A stretch of 64,000 nucleotides of DNA from CAZRHH01 sp964599885 (GTDB lineage: Bacteria; Chloroflexota; Dehalococcoidia; DSTF01; JACRBR01), in NCBI GenBank assembly GCA_964599885.1, contig CAZRHH010000001.1, positions 62,001 to 126,000 of the forward strand. The letters run 5' to 3'. A model generated the notes under the pieces. The model made no database searches, was not told the DNA's origin, and worked only from the letters and a program-made list of their open reading frames with translations. The position numbers were made by a program, and so were the translations under genes. Positions 1-8,679 of the stretch are shown here, one piece after another. Position 1 is the stretch's first letter. Every line of letters begins with the position of its first letter.

Positions 1-286
1 CTATGTGGAGATAGTCTCCCGCCGGGCCCCCGGCAGCAGTACTCACATTGTTGGCGTTTCCCGTCACGGTCCAGCCTGTGAGGCCTGAAGAAAAATCGTA
101 ATTCGTCGGGGCACCAACCAGTAAGTCACCGGTCGTGAAATTGCTGTTTAACGGCCCAGCGCTCGTTGCCCCCGAGGGCGTAGGCAGAGCGTGAGCGATG
201 GGCGGTGGAAAGATCGCTGGGGCCTGGAAAGCGCTGGTGGCGAGCATCGCGGCCGCTGCAAGTGACGCAACAACGAGCTTCTTCAT
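1..286 (-). CDS. Secreted protein, N-terminal part, cut by the window edge
   Basis: An ATG at 286 opens a frame that stays open to base 1, giving at least 95 residues. A GGAGGG ribosome site lies 7 nt before the ATG and fixes the start. Residues 1-20 are a signal peptide (MKK, then an Ala/Leu/Val core), with likely cleavage in the Ala-rich stretch before residue 34. A Pro/Thr/Ser/Gly linker follows. Around residues 62-76 the pattern NYDF...GLTGWTVTG resembles the opening of carbohydrate-binding or discoidin-like beta-sandwich domains. This suggests an exported surface or extracellular protein; the catalytic or binding part lies outside the window. A matching promoter sits upstream at 332-360. 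The exact function is unknown. Confidence 0.75.
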   Translation of the reverse strand, partial: MKKLVVASLAAAAMLATSAFQAPAIFPPPIAHALPTPSGATSAGPLNSNFTTGDLLVGAPTNYDFSSGLTGWTVTGNANNVSTAAGGPAGDYLHI

Positions 287-331
287 CGGTTTGCCCTCCG
301 AGAATCTGCACTGACCAGTCGGTAGGGGGTT

Positions 332-360
332 ACTCTACGCGCGGTTCAGGCTCAGTTCAA
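332..360 (-). promoter_or_regulatory. Sigma-70-type promoter of the secreted protein gene
   Basis: Read on the minus strand, TTGAAC (355-360) and TAGAGT (332-337) are separated by exactly 17 nt. Each matches 4 of 6 consensus bases. Transcription would begin near 325, leaving a leader of about 40 nt before the SD and the ATG at 286. Confidence 0.5.
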
Positions 361-395
361 GATCGTTATGAAAACGATCAGGTCTTATTTTTTTT
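361..395 (+). terminator. Hairpin with T-run, terminator-like
   Basis: GATCGTT (361-367) pairs with AACGATC (373-379) across a 5-nt loop, and a run of eight T follows at 388-395. The form is that of a plus-strand intrinsic terminator, but no plus-strand gene ends here. It could stop antisense transcription, or it could be a chance AT-rich spot in a GC-rich region. Confidence 0.35.
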
Positions 396-498
396 CGTCT
401 GGCTCGGAAAAGCTAGCTGGAGACGGGACAACCGGGTGTCGCAACGCGCAGCGCACCAACCCATCCTGAACATCTGTGTCATCTGTGGAAAAGAATCG

Positions 499-1995
499 CT
501 AAGAAGCCGCAGCGCTCCGCACATCTCGCGCCAGATATTCCGACATCGCACCCGCCGCGATGCGCGCATCCCTGATCGCCGTCACCACAAGATCCGCGCC
601 GTTGATGTTGTCGCCGCCCGCGTACACGCCCGGCAGATCTGTCATACCGGTTGCGCGATCAACGATCACGACCCCCCATTTGTCAGCCGTCACACCAGTT
701 GCGGATGCAACGACATCCTCATCAGCACCGTATCCGATCGCCAGCACGACGCTGTCCGCCTCAATCGTAAATTCAGAACCGGGTACCGCCTGCGGCCGCC
801 TGCGCCCGCTCTCGTCCGGCGGCCCCAGCTCCATCCGCTCGAGTTGCACCGCCCGCACCCGCCCCGTCGGCGTGCCCAGAAACCGCACCGGCGCCGCCAG
901 AAACTCGAACCGCACCCCTTCTTCGCGAGCGTGCTGCCGTTCCTCTTCCCGCCCGACCATCTCCAGCTCTGTGCGACGGTACACCAGCGTCACCTCCCGC
1001 GCCCCCAGCCGGATCGCCGTCCGCGAACAGTCCATCGACGTGTCGCCGCCGCCGATGACTACGACCTTGCGCCCCGCCCGCAGCGGCTCGCGCATCCCCT
1101 CCGGCAGCTCCGTAGGCGGCAGGTTACCCCGCGAAAGGAATTCCGTCGCCTGGTACACCCCCACAAGGTCATTACCCTCGACATCAAGCGGATTGCCAAC
1201 CGGCGCACCGTGTCCCAGGAACACAGCGTCGTACCCCTCGGCGAGCAGCGAGTCGACCGTACGCATGCTGTCGCCCGTCGCGCCCTGCTTGCCGCCCGCG
1301 CCTGCCTTGCCGATGTACGTGTTGCCCACGAACGTGATCGGCAGCCGCTCCAGACGCTGCATCTTCTCATCGATGACGTGTTTCTCGAGTTTGAAGCCCG
1401 GGATGCCGTACCGAAGCACCCCGCCAGGCTCCGACCACACATCGAACACCGTGATCGCATGCCCGAGCAGCGCCAGCTCCTCCGCGACGGACAGTCCCGC
1501 GGGTCCCGCGCCGACGACCGCGACCCGCTTGCCAGAGAGCGTCACGGGCACCGCGGTTCTTGGCGCCTCGCGTCGCTGGCTATCAGCGACGAATGCCTCC
1601 AGCCGCCCGATCGCCACCGGCTTGGCGTTTTTGCCGACGACGCAGTGACCCTCGCACAGCCGCTCCTGCGGACACAGCCGCCCGCACATCTCGGGCATGT
1701 TGCTCGTCTCGTGAAAGACGCCCGAAGCGCCGTGTACGTCGTCGTTCTCGAGCAGCCACAGCGCCCGCGGAATGTCGTTGCCGACGGGGCACGCCGCCTG
1801 GCACGGCGCCGCTGGGCATTGGATGCACCGCTCCGCTTCGACTTTCGCCGTGGCGATGTCGAGCGGCAGATACACCTCGCTCCAGTTCAGGATGCGGACG
1901 TTCGGATCCTGCTTCGGAATCTTTTGCGCCGGAATCTGCAGACGCGCCTTGCGGTCGACCTTCGGCCGCTCGGAGCGTTCGGGCGGTTGTGGCAT
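499..1995 (-). CDS. GltD-like NAD(P)-dependent flavin oxidoreductase (copy 1)
   Basis: The 498-residue product has the architecture of the glutamate synthase small subunit. An N-terminal Fe-S domain has Cys at 57, 60, 65, 69 (CIQC..PC..AC) and 104, 108, 114, 118. Then come an FAD-binding GAGPAG at 162-167 and an NAD(P)-binding VIGGGDTSMD near residue 315. Such proteins pass electrons from NAD(P)H through FAD and 4Fe-4S centres to a partner subunit. No GltB (large subunit) or PreA gene is adjacent, so the partner is unknown. The ATG at 1995 is preceded by GAGG at 6 nt spacing. A paralogue with the same layout lies at 27250-28710. It is transcribed away from the parS site. Confidence 0.9.
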   Translation of the reverse strand: MPQPPERSERPKVDRKARLQIPAQKIPKQDPNVRILNWSEVYLPLDIATAKVEAERCIQCPAAPCQAACPVGNDIPRALWLLENDDVHGASGVFHETSNMPEMCGRLCPQERLCEGHCVVGKNAKPVAIGRLEAFVADSQRREAPRTAVPVTLSGKRVAVVGAGPAGLSVAEELALLGHAITVFDVWSEPGGVLRYGIPGFKLEKHVIDEKMQRLERLPITFVGNTYIGKAGAGGKQGATGDSMRTVDSLLAEGYDAVFLGHGAPVGNPLDVEGNDLVGVYQATEFLSRGNLPPTELPEGMREPLRAGRKVVVIGGGDTSMDCSRTAIRLGAREVTLVYRRTELEMVGREEERQHAREEGVRFEFLAAPVRFLGTPTGRVRAVQLERMELGPPDESGRRRPQAVPGSEFTIEADSVVLAIGYGADEDVVASATGVTADKWGVVIVDRATGMTDLPGVYAGGDNINGADLVVTAIRDARIAAGAMSEYLARDVRSAAAS

Positions 1996-2054
1996 GAAGT
2001 ACCTCGGGGAAGTGTCGTCATCCTGACGGCTCAGCTTATCAAAGGCACCCCCTG

Positions 2055-2072
2055 ATGTTTCACGTGAAACAT
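2055..2072. other. parS: parS-type ParB-binding site
   Basis: The 16-base palindrome TGTTTCACGTGAAACA at 2056-2071 is identical to the well-known bacterial parS consensus; one more pair (2055/2072) makes 18 bases perfect. ParB loads on such sites and SMC-dependent chromosome segregation starts there, usually within the origin-proximal part of a chromosome. It lies in the 399-nt gap (1996-2394) between the divergent GltD-like and DUF3090 genes. The rest of that gap shows no convincing gene or DnaA box. I saw no second perfect copy in the window. Confidence 0.88.
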
Positions 2073-2394
2073 ATGTTCTTGGACGTCGCGTACGGCGACA
2101 TCCGTGGACATCAACCCGTGTGCATCACCCCAGCGCTATGCTACGCTCGCCGTCGCCACATCCTCCCGCCGAAACATCGTACTCACGCCGACTGTCCCCT
2201 CGCCCCATCCCAGATCACTCGTGAACACTCCCGAACACTCCAATGCCTCATCCCGCGCACAGCCGCCGTACGCTTGACCGCCATACCCGCACCATCGATC
2301 CTGACGCTACTTCACGTCATCCCCGTTGTGAGGAGCGATCTCTGCGCACATCGCTGCCGTCCGCATCAGTCCCAAGCGCCCCCGGCTGCCCGCT

Positions 2395-2922
2395 GTGACG
2401 GCCGACTTCGGCGTCGCACGCGGCATCGATGCGCAGACGTTCGGCCAGCCCGGCGAACGCACGTTCCGGTTGCGCATCCTCGGCGCCGCCAGCGAGAGCG
2501 GATCGCTCTGGCTGGAGAAGGAACAGATGCAGGCGCTCAGCATGGCGTTGAAACAGATGCTCTCGCAGCTCGAATACAGCGACCCGCCGCCCGCCGCCGA
2601 CGCCGGCGACTTCCCGACCGTGGCGCAACACGACTTCCGTGTCGGACGCATGGGCATGGGCTTCAACGCAGCCGACCGCACCGTCTTGCTCTATGCCTAC
2701 GAGATCGGCGTCGAAGACGAGGAGGACCCGACCCTGCGCGTCCGCATGACGCAAGAACAATGTGCATCGCTCGGCGAGCAGCTCGACGAGATCATCACTG
2801 GCGGCCGGCCGGTGTGCCCGCTCTGCGGTCTGGCGATGGACCCGTCGGGGCACGCGTGCGTCCGCTCGAACGGGCACTCCAAGCAGCCCATCCCGGAAGA
2901 AGAGCCGGACGACGACTCGTAG
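2395..2922 (+). CDS. DUF3090 family protein
   Basis: The product has 175 residues. The sequence fits DUF3090 (TIGR03847), a family of unknown role known mainly from Actinobacteria and Chloroflexi. It has an early stretch reading GERTFRLRILG, then a long middle domain, then a C-terminal zinc-ribbon-like end with CPLCG at 141-145, His153, Cys155 and His161. The start is a GTG with no clear SD; it matches the usual family N-terminus. It lies 62 nt upstream of xseA and may share its transcript. In Actinobacteria the usual neighbours are an SCO1664-type gene and a histidine phosphatase, so the xseA context differs. Confidence 0.8.
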   Translation: MTADFGVARGIDAQTFGQPGERTFRLRILGAASESGSLWLEKEQMQALSMALKQMLSQLEYSDPPPAADAGDFPTVAQHDFRVGRMGMGFNAADRTVLLYAYEIGVEDEEDPTLRVRMTQEQCASLGEQLDEIITGGRPVCPLCGLAMDPSGHACVRSNGHSKQPIPEEEPDDDS

Positions 2923-2984
2923 CGTGCCGCTCGGCCAGACAACGCCCCTCGCCGGTTTGCGGTGATCCGCGCATATGTTCGACA

Positions 2985-4265
2985 ATGGCTGCGATGCACG
3001 TGTACGCCGTCCGCGAACTCACGACCTACCTGCGCGAGCTGTTCGAAAGCGACACCCGCCTCAGCGATGTTTGGGTCGCCGGTGAGGTGTCGAACGTCAG
3101 CCGCCCGGCGTCGGGCCACGTCTACTTCACATTGAAGGATGGCGACGCACAGATTCGGTCGGTCTTCTTCGCCCGCCGCGGCCAGCCCTCGAGCGCAACT
3201 TCGCGCCTCGTCGAGCACGGGCACGCGGTCGTCGCGCACGGGCGCATCTCGCTCTACGAACAGCGCGGCGACCTGCAGCTCTACGTCGACTTCGTACAGC
3301 CCGAAGGCGCCGGCGCCCTCAACGCCGAGTTCGAGCGCCTGAAAGCGCGCTTCGACGAGGAAGGCTTGTTCGACCCGGCGCGCAAGCGGCCGCTGCCGCG
3401 CTTTCCGCGCCACATCGGCGTCGTCACGTCCGCGTCCGGCGCCGTCTTTCACGACATCTGTCACGTCCTGCAGCGGCGCTGGCCGGCGTGCGAGATCGTC
3501 CTGGCGCCGACCCCCGTACAAGGCCCCCAGGCCGCGAGCGGGATCGTCGGCGCGCTTCAGCAACTCAACGCGCGCGGCAACATCGACGTGATTATCGCCG
3601 GTCGCGGCGGCGGCTCGATGGAGGAACTCTGGGCGTTCAACGAAGAGCCGGTCGTGCGCGCGATCTTCGCGAGTAGCGTGCCCGTCGTATCGGCTGTCGG
3701 CCACGAGACGGACTTCACCCTCGCGGACTACGTCTCCGACTGCCGCGCGCCGACGCCATCGGCCGCCGCTGAGATCGTCGCACCAGACCGTTTCGAAGTC
3801 TCCGTGCGTCTCGGCATTGCGGCCGGCACGATGGAGTCGATCCTGCGGCAACGGCTCGATGTCGAGCGCGAAAGCTTGCGCGGGACGATGCGTCTGTTCG
3901 AACGCCGCGTGCCTGACATCGGCCGCGAGCGTCAACAAGTCGATGAACTGGCGCGCCGCGCCCTCGCTTCGACCGAGCATCTGCAACGGCAGGCCGTGAC
4001 GGGCGTCGGAAATTGCGTTTGGCGGCTGCGTGCACTCGACCCGTTCGCCACGCTCGAGCGCGGATACGCCATCGTCCAGCGCGGCGATGCTGTCCTCTCG
4101 TCTGTCGTCGACGCGAAGCCGGGTGCGGCGGTCGAGGTACGCGTGAAGGACGGTACGTTCGGTGCCCGTGTCGATGGCGGGTTGCCGCCGCAACGCCGCA
4201 AACTCAAGCGCTCCGTGCCCGAAGCGCAGGCGCCGCTGTTTACGATGCCCGAAGAACGGGCGTAG
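2985..4265 (+). CDS. xseA: Exodeoxyribonuclease VII large subunit
   Basis: The 426-residue product is the catalytic large subunit of exonuclease VII, which degrades single-stranded DNA in both directions with XseB. The N-terminal OB-fold (residues about 5-105) carries VWVAGEVSNVSRPASGHVYF. The nuclease domain follows, with the family hallmarks GVVTSASGAVFHDI and VIIAGRGGGSMEELWAFNEE, then VSAVGHETDFTLADYVSD. A long helical region leads to a C-terminal segment containing DPFATLERGYAIV. Two ATGs (2985 and 2994) are possible starts and neither has a clear SD. xseB follows 8 nt after the stop, so the two subunits are translated together. Confidence 0.96.
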   Translation: MAAMHVYAVRELTTYLRELFESDTRLSDVWVAGEVSNVSRPASGHVYFTLKDGDAQIRSVFFARRGQPSSATSRLVEHGHAVVAHGRISLYEQRGDLQLYVDFVQPEGAGALNAEFERLKARFDEEGLFDPARKRPLPRFPRHIGVVTSASGAVFHDICHVLQRRWPACEIVLAPTPVQGPQAASGIVGALQQLNARGNIDVIIAGRGGGSMEELWAFNEEPVVRAIFASSVPVVSAVGHETDFTLADYVSDCRAPTPSAAAEIVAPDRFEVSVRLGIAAGTMESILRQRLDVERESLRGTMRLFERRVPDIGRERQQVDELARRALASTEHLQRQAVTGVGNCVWRLRALDPFATLERGYAIVQRGDAVLSSVVDAKPGAAVEVRVKDGTFGARVDGGLPPQRRKLKRSVPEAQAPLFTMPEERA

Positions 4266-4273
4266 GAGGCCAC

Positions 4274-4579
4274 ATGGCGAAGGACACGAAAGAACCCACA
4301 TTCGAGCAGTTGTACTCCAGCCTGGAAGGAAGCGTGGCAAAACTTGAGCAGGGCGGCTTACCTCTCGACCAGGCGATCGCGCTGTATGAACAGGGCATGG
4401 CGCTCGCCCGGAAATGCCAGGAGCATCTGGATGGCGCGGAGCAGAAGATCACGAAGCTCAAGGAGTCGTTCGCGCCACTGCCCGAACGCGCGAACGGCAC
4501 GCGCCTGAGCGACGAGATCGCCGACTACGAATACGTCGCTGGCGACGACGATCAGCCCGATGACGAACCGTTCGCCTGA
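4274..4579 (+). CDS. xseB: Exodeoxyribonuclease VII small subunit
   Basis: The 101-residue product is the small helical partner of XseA. Residues 8-67 carry the family pattern: TFEQLYSSLEGSVAKLEQGG, then LPLDQAIALYEQGMALARKC. The C-terminal third is acidic (YEYVAGDDDQPDDEPF) and longer than in most homologues. The ATG at 4274 has an AGGAGG ribosome site that overlaps the xseA stop region, which fixes the start and implies tight coupling. Confidence 0.95.
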   Translation: MAKDTKEPTFEQLYSSLEGSVAKLEQGGLPLDQAIALYEQGMALARKCQEHLDGAEQKITKLKESFAPLPERANGTRLSDEIADYEYVAGDDDQPDDEPFA

Positions 4580-4634
4580 CGGTTGCCGATCCACGAGCCA
4601 GCGGCTACCGTAGATCGGCGGGAGGTTCGCTGAA

Positions 4635-5462
4635 GTGTTGCGCATCGGCTGGTTCTCAACGGGACGCGGCGAAGGTTCGCAGAAGTTGCTGCGCTCCGTC
4701 GTCGACACGATCCGCGAACGCTCGATCGATGCCGAGATCGCGTTCGCCTTCTCCAATCGCGAGCCAGGGCAGTACGAAGCGACCGACGCATTCTTCGGGC
4801 AGATCGAGTCGTACGGGATCCCGCTGATCACGCTGTCGGACACGCGGTTCCGCAAGGAGCAGGGCGGCGAGGTGGCGCGGAAGGGTAAGCCCCTGCCGGC
4901 GTGGCGCACCGAGTACGATCGCAAAGTCGTCGAGATGCTGGAGCGCTATGACTACGACCTCGGCGTGCTCGCAGGCTACATGCTGATCAGCACCGAACCG
5001 CTCTACGCATCCCAGCCATTGTTGAACCTCCATCCAGCGGCGCCCGGCGGACCGGCCGGCACGTGGCAGGACGTCACATGGCAGATGATCGAGCAGCGCG
5101 TGGATCACGGCGGCGTCAGAATGCACTTCGGTACCGGTGTGCTCGACGAAGGCCCGATCGTCACATACTGCACATACCCGCTCCGCGGTCCGACGATCGA
5201 CCTGCTGTGGCGCGGCGTCGACCAGCGTGGCACCGACGACGTGCGGGCGACCGACGGCGAGTCGAACCCGCTGTTCCAGGAGATGCGACGGCGCGGCGAA
5301 CTGCGCGAGCCACCCCTCCTCGTGGAGACGCTGCGCGCCTTCGCCGACGGGCGTTTGCGCCTCGATGGTGACCGCATCATGGCTGGGGACACGAAGATCG
5401 TCGGTGGTTTCGACCTCACGCCCGAGATCGAAGCCGCGCTGTCGCGAGCGTTGCCGGCATAG
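4635..5462 (+). CDS. Formyltransferase-family protein (PurN/Fmt-like)
   Basis: The 275-residue product begins with GTG preceded by GGGAGG. The N-terminus has a nucleotide-type strand (LRIGWFSTGRGEGSQKLL), and the centre carries a formyltransferase core: VLAGYMLISTEPLY, then LLNLHPAAPGGPAGTWQD, in the place where PurN has its His-Pro catalytic loop. Members move a formyl group from 10-formyltetrahydrofolate to an amine. The sequence differs enough from PurN that the acceptor is uncertain, and the order of folate-binding residues cannot be checked by eye. It follows xseB by 55 nt. Confidence 0.7.
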   Translation: MLRIGWFSTGRGEGSQKLLRSVVDTIRERSIDAEIAFAFSNREPGQYEATDAFFGQIESYGIPLITLSDTRFRKEQGGEVARKGKPLPAWRTEYDRKVVEMLERYDYDLGVLAGYMLISTEPLYASQPLLNLHPAAPGGPAGTWQDVTWQMIEQRVDHGGVRMHFGTGVLDEGPIVTYCTYPLRGPTIDLLWRGVDQRGTDDVRATDGESNPLFQEMRRRGELREPPLLVETLRAFADGRLRLDGDRIMAGDTKIVGGFDLTPEIEAALSRALPA

Positions 5463-5491
5463 ACATAGCGCGCAATTCGCGGTTTCCGCAA

Positions 5492-5521
5492 TTGACTCGT
5501 TATAAGCGTGACCGCTACGAT
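5492..5521 (+). promoter_or_regulatory. Promoter of the zinc-ribbon gene
   Basis: TTGACT (5492-5497, 5 of 6 consensus) and TACGAT (5516-5521, 4 of 6) are 18 nt apart. Transcription should begin about 2 nt before the ATG at 5531, leaving almost no leader. This argues against the in-frame TTG at 5492 being a start codon. Confidence 0.5.
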
Positions 5522-5530
5522 GTCGCGGTT

Positions 5531-5896
5531 ATGAACACGTCCTTCTGTCCTTCATGCGGCTTCGGTTCGGATGCCGGCGATAACTTCTGCCGCCGCTGTG
5601 GCACGTCAATCGGTTCCTCGCAACTGCCGGCCGTCCGCGCCACGTCGGCTACGACCGTCTGGCAACCGAACGTTTCCCCTGTGGTGAAGGGCGCCGCTGT
5701 CATGGCCGCGGGCACGGTGGGGCAGTTTCTGTTCCGGCGCGCTGTGAACGGCATCTTCGGTTCGAGCGGCGGTTCGAGGCGCAGCGGCGTATTGCCGATC
5801 AAGCGCCGACGCGGCGATGACGGCATGGTCGACGACGCGCAGATCATCACTGAGACGGTGATGATGCGCCGCATCCGCATCCGCCGGCAGCCGTAG
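5531..5896 (+). CDS. Small zinc-ribbon protein
   Basis: The 121-residue product begins MNTSFCPSCGFG and has a classic zinc ribbon, CPSCG then CRRCG, within the first 30 residues. A short hydrophobic stretch near the middle (AAVMAAGTVGQFLFR) could be membrane-associated. The C-terminus is basic (RRIRIRRQP). No enzyme signature is visible. Zinc-ribbon proteins of this size are often adaptors or membrane-associated proteins of unknown role. The start is set by the promoter at 5492-5521; there is no Shine-Dalgarno. Confidence 0.65.
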   Translation: MNTSFCPSCGFGSDAGDNFCRRCGTSIGSSQLPAVRATSATTVWQPNVSPVVKGAAVMAAGTVGQFLFRRAVNGIFGSSGGSRRSGVLPIKRRRGDDGMVDDAQIITETVMMRRIRIRRQP

Positions 5897-5956
5897 CACC
5901 CTCGCCACAACGCACGCACAAACGCTCGGACGGGCAGCACACCCAGGACCGACGGC

Positions 5957-7897
5957 ATGGAAGCCCGGCGCTACGTCCTCCTCTCTCTGGCGCTGATGGC
6001 CGTGATCGCCGCCTGGCTGCTCGGTGGGGAACCGCGCGACGCCGCGGCGTATCAGCACGTCGTCAACGGCAGCTTTGAGGAGGGGACGAACGCGTGGCAG
6101 CAAGTCGCTGGCGCACTTGAAGCGGTTTCATCAGAGAGCGCCGAACCGACGGAGGGAACCCACGTGGGTGTCGCGACGGTCGGCGGAAACGGCTTTACGG
6201 TACAGCAGCGTCTGAACGACGTGCTTAACCCCGGCCACTACACGCTGTCCATCGATGTTCGCGCAAAAAGTGTTGGCCTACCAGTCACTATCTTTCTCAC
6301 GGCCGCGGACGAACGGATCGAGCTTGATGGCATCGCGCAAAGCAGCGGCTGGACGACGATCGAAGGCGCAGTCACGATTTCGCTGGCGGCGCCCGCTGCG
6401 ATGTGGATCGATGCACGGGGCGCGGATGGGGACGTACTCTATCTCGACAACGTGCGGCTCGATGGTGCGCCACCGGTCATCTGGACGCCTACACCAACAT
6501 TCACCGCCACGAGCACCACGTCGCCAACGATTGCTGCGGGCATTACGGAGACGACGCCGACACCCGGCGCGTCGGCGACTCCGGTACTCGATGCGATCGC
6601 CCGGTCTTTGCGAAACGGCGGATTCGAGGACGGCGATGGCGTGCCGTTCGCGTGGGAGCGGTACGGTGGTTCATTGTCATCGGCGACATCGCCCGTTCGT
6701 AGCGGCGGCCGCGCCGCACGGCTGGAGAGCAGTACCACATCGACGAAGTGGCTGCATCAAGTCGTGTCGGTTGATGGGACGAGCGCTTACTCGTTCGACG
6801 CCTGGATCATGCACGATGACCCGAACGTCGCCGCGGCATTCCTGCGCGTCTCGTGGTATGCAAGCGACGATGGCAGTGGAGAGGCGATCGGGACGGCAGA
6901 TTCGACGGCGCGCCTCGACACGCACGGGAGCGACTACCGCCACCTGACGACGTCCGCGATCGCAGCACCGCAAGACGCTCGAACCGCCCGCCTGCGGGTG
7001 ATGCTCGCGCCTCGATCGGATGCACGCGCCGTCATCTACGTCGATGATGCCTCGTGGTCGACCGCGCAGTTCGTCGCGTCTCCCGTGCCAATGGCCACCC
7101 CTGTGCCGCACGTCGATACCGTTGCAGGTTCTGCCAACGCCGTCGCGGGCGCCACGATTACACGTACGCGTGGTACGTCCGCCGTTCTCCCCGCGGCACG
7201 TTTGGGATCGCGAATAGATGGCGCGGCGCGGGTCGTCATCAATGAAGTGTTGTACGACGCGGCCGGGGAGGGTCCCGATACGGGCAATGAGTGGGTCGAG
7301 CTGTATAACGCGGGTCCGGCGCCCGCCGTCCTGAGCGGGTGGGCACTCGCGGACGCGACGAGTGCCGACGCTTTGCCCGACATGGTCATCGAACCGGGCG
7401 CGTTCGCTGTTGTTGCCGCTTCGGAGAGCTTCCGCGCGACTTACGCGCAGTTCGATGGCGCGCTGGTCGTATTGGACGGGCGTATCGGGAACTCGCTTAA
7501 CAACGACGGTGATGCGCTCGCGCTGCTTGATGGACAAGGCGCAACGGCTGACGAGGTCTCGTGGGGCGATAATGAGTCTGCGCTGAAGCCGGCTGTTGCG
7601 GACGTGCCAGCCGGGCACTCGATCGAGCGACGCATTGCGGGCGCCGACACGAACGCTGCCGCCGACTTCGTCGACAACGAATCGCCGTCGCCGGGAGCGG
7701 CGATTGGCACCTCCAACGGCAAGCCACAACGACAAACTAGTAGCGGTTCGCAGGTGGAGGTCATTGATGGAGGTGACGCGTCGCCATTCGGCTGGCTGCC
7801 GTGGGCGCTAGCGGCGAGCAGCGTGTCGGCACTCGCCGTACTCGGCGGATGGCGCCTCGTTTCCATGTTGCGAGAGCGAGCCGTGGCGCGTGGCTGA
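5957..7897 (+). CDS. Surface protein with two carbohydrate-binding-like domains and a lamin-tail domain
   Basis: The product has 646 residues. An N-terminal hydrophobic segment (residues 8-24) exports it. Two beta-sandwich repeats start at NGSFEEGTNAWQ (about residue 37) and NGGFEDGDGVPFAWERYGG (about 218), joined by a Thr/Pro-rich linker (175-210). A lamin-tail domain follows at about 427-545, with INEVLYDAAG and GNEWVELYNAGP. A C-terminal transmembrane helix (about 615-635) and basic tail anchor it. It is probably a cell-surface binding or adhesion protein. The last 8 bases overlap the rluB-like gene, so the two are translationally linked although their jobs look unrelated. Confidence 0.85.
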   Translation: MEARRYVLLSLALMAVIAAWLLGGEPRDAAAYQHVVNGSFEEGTNAWQQVAGALEAVSSESAEPTEGTHVGVATVGGNGFTVQQRLNDVLNPGHYTLSIDVRAKSVGLPVTIFLTAADERIELDGIAQSSGWTTIEGAVTISLAAPAAMWIDARGADGDVLYLDNVRLDGAPPVIWTPTPTFTATSTTSPTIAAGITETTPTPGASATPVLDAIARSLRNGGFEDGDGVPFAWERYGGSLSSATSPVRSGGRAARLESSTTSTKWLHQVVSVDGTSAYSFDAWIMHDDPNVAAAFLRVSWYASDDGSGEAIGTADSTARLDTHGSDYRHLTTSAIAAPQDARTARLRVMLAPRSDARAVIYVDDASWSTAQFVASPVPMATPVPHVDTVAGSANAVAGATITRTRGTSAVLPAARLGSRIDGAARVVINEVLYDAAGEGPDTGNEWVELYNAGPAPAVLSGWALADATSADALPDMVIEPGAFAVVAASESFRATYAQFDGALVVLDGRIGNSLNNDGDALALLDGQGATADEVSWGDNESALKPAVADVPAGHSIERRIAGADTNAAADFVDNESPSPGAAIGTSNGKPQRQTSSGSQVEVIDGGDASPFGWLPWALAASSVSALAVLGGWRLVSMLRERAVARG

Positions 7898-8642
7898 ACG
7901 GCTGCAAAAGATCCTCGCGCGCGCGGGGCACGGTTCTCGGCGATCGGCGGAGACGCTGATCACGGCGGGACGGGTGCGCGTCAATGGCGTGGTGGTAACG
8001 CAACTCGGCACACAAGCCGACCCGGACGCGGATCTCATCGAGGTCGATGGCAAGCCACTGCACATCGCGGCGGGCAACGTGTATCTCGTGATGAACAAGC
8101 CGCACGGATTCGTCACGACGGCGAGTGATCCGCAGGGGCGGCGCACGGTCATGGAACTGCTGCCGCCGTCGATGCCACCGCACGTCTTTCCCATCGGGCG
8201 GCTCGATCGTGACACCGAAGGCCTGCTGCTGTTCACGGACGACGGCGAGTTCGCGCATCGCGTGGCGCATCCACGATACGAGATCGAGAAAGAGTACTAC
8301 GCGCTCGTCGACGGCACGCCGTCGGCCGATGCGCTTGAGCGTTTGCGAACGGGCGTGGAGATTGAGGGACGGCGCACGGCACGCGCAGAGGTCGAGTTCA
8401 CACGCCCGCCGGAGGGATATCACACGCGCGTCGATCATGCGTGGCTGCGGCTCGTGATCCACGAAGGGCGCAAGCGCCAGGTGCGGCTGATGTGCGCGGC
8501 GGTGGGGCACCAGGTGCGAACGCTCGTCCGGTTGCGGATTGATGGCGTCGTGCTCGGGCGGCTGGCGAAGGGTAAGACGCGTCCTCTGGCGGACAACGAG
8601 CTTACGGAACTCCGGCGCGCCGTCGAGCTTCCGAACCGCTGA
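7890..8642 (+). CDS. rluB: RluB/RsuA-type rRNA pseudouridine synthase
   Basis: The 250-residue product has an N-terminal S4 RNA-binding domain (residues 2-62: RLQKILARAGHGSRRSAE..I..GRVRVNG). A pseudouridine synthase domain follows, with the catalytic loop GRLDRDTEGLLLFTDDGEF, which contains the active-site Asp. It isomerises a uridine in rRNA; the RluB-type position in 23S rRNA is the likely target, but RsuA/RluE cannot be excluded by eye. It leads a gene run with cmk, plsC and ispH. Confidence 0.92.
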   Translation: MAERLQKILARAGHGSRRSAETLITAGRVRVNGVVVTQLGTQADPDADLIEVDGKPLHIAAGNVYLVMNKPHGFVTTASDPQGRRTVMELLPPSMPPHVFPIGRLDRDTEGLLLFTDDGEFAHRVAHPRYEIEKEYYALVDGTPSADALERLRTGVEIEGRRTARAEVEFTRPPEGYHTRVDHAWLRLVIHEGRKRQVRLMCAAVGHQVRTLVRLRIDGVVLGRLAKGKTRPLADNELTELRRAVELPNR

Positions 8643-8679
8643 CTTCGTTCCGACGTGCCGACGGTACGCCGAGGAGCGC

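Noticed and set aside
205..2055. Long plus-strand open frame opposite the GltD-like gene
   Set aside because: It is the antisense of a well-supported enzyme and its translation is Arg/His/Pro-rich without any family pattern. The same applies to the long minus-strand frames opposite xseA (2697-4340) and lpdA (17195-18571).
2073..2394. Replication origin or DnaA boxes around parS
   Set aside because: No TTATCCACA-like cluster is visible. parS alone does not mark the origin itself.
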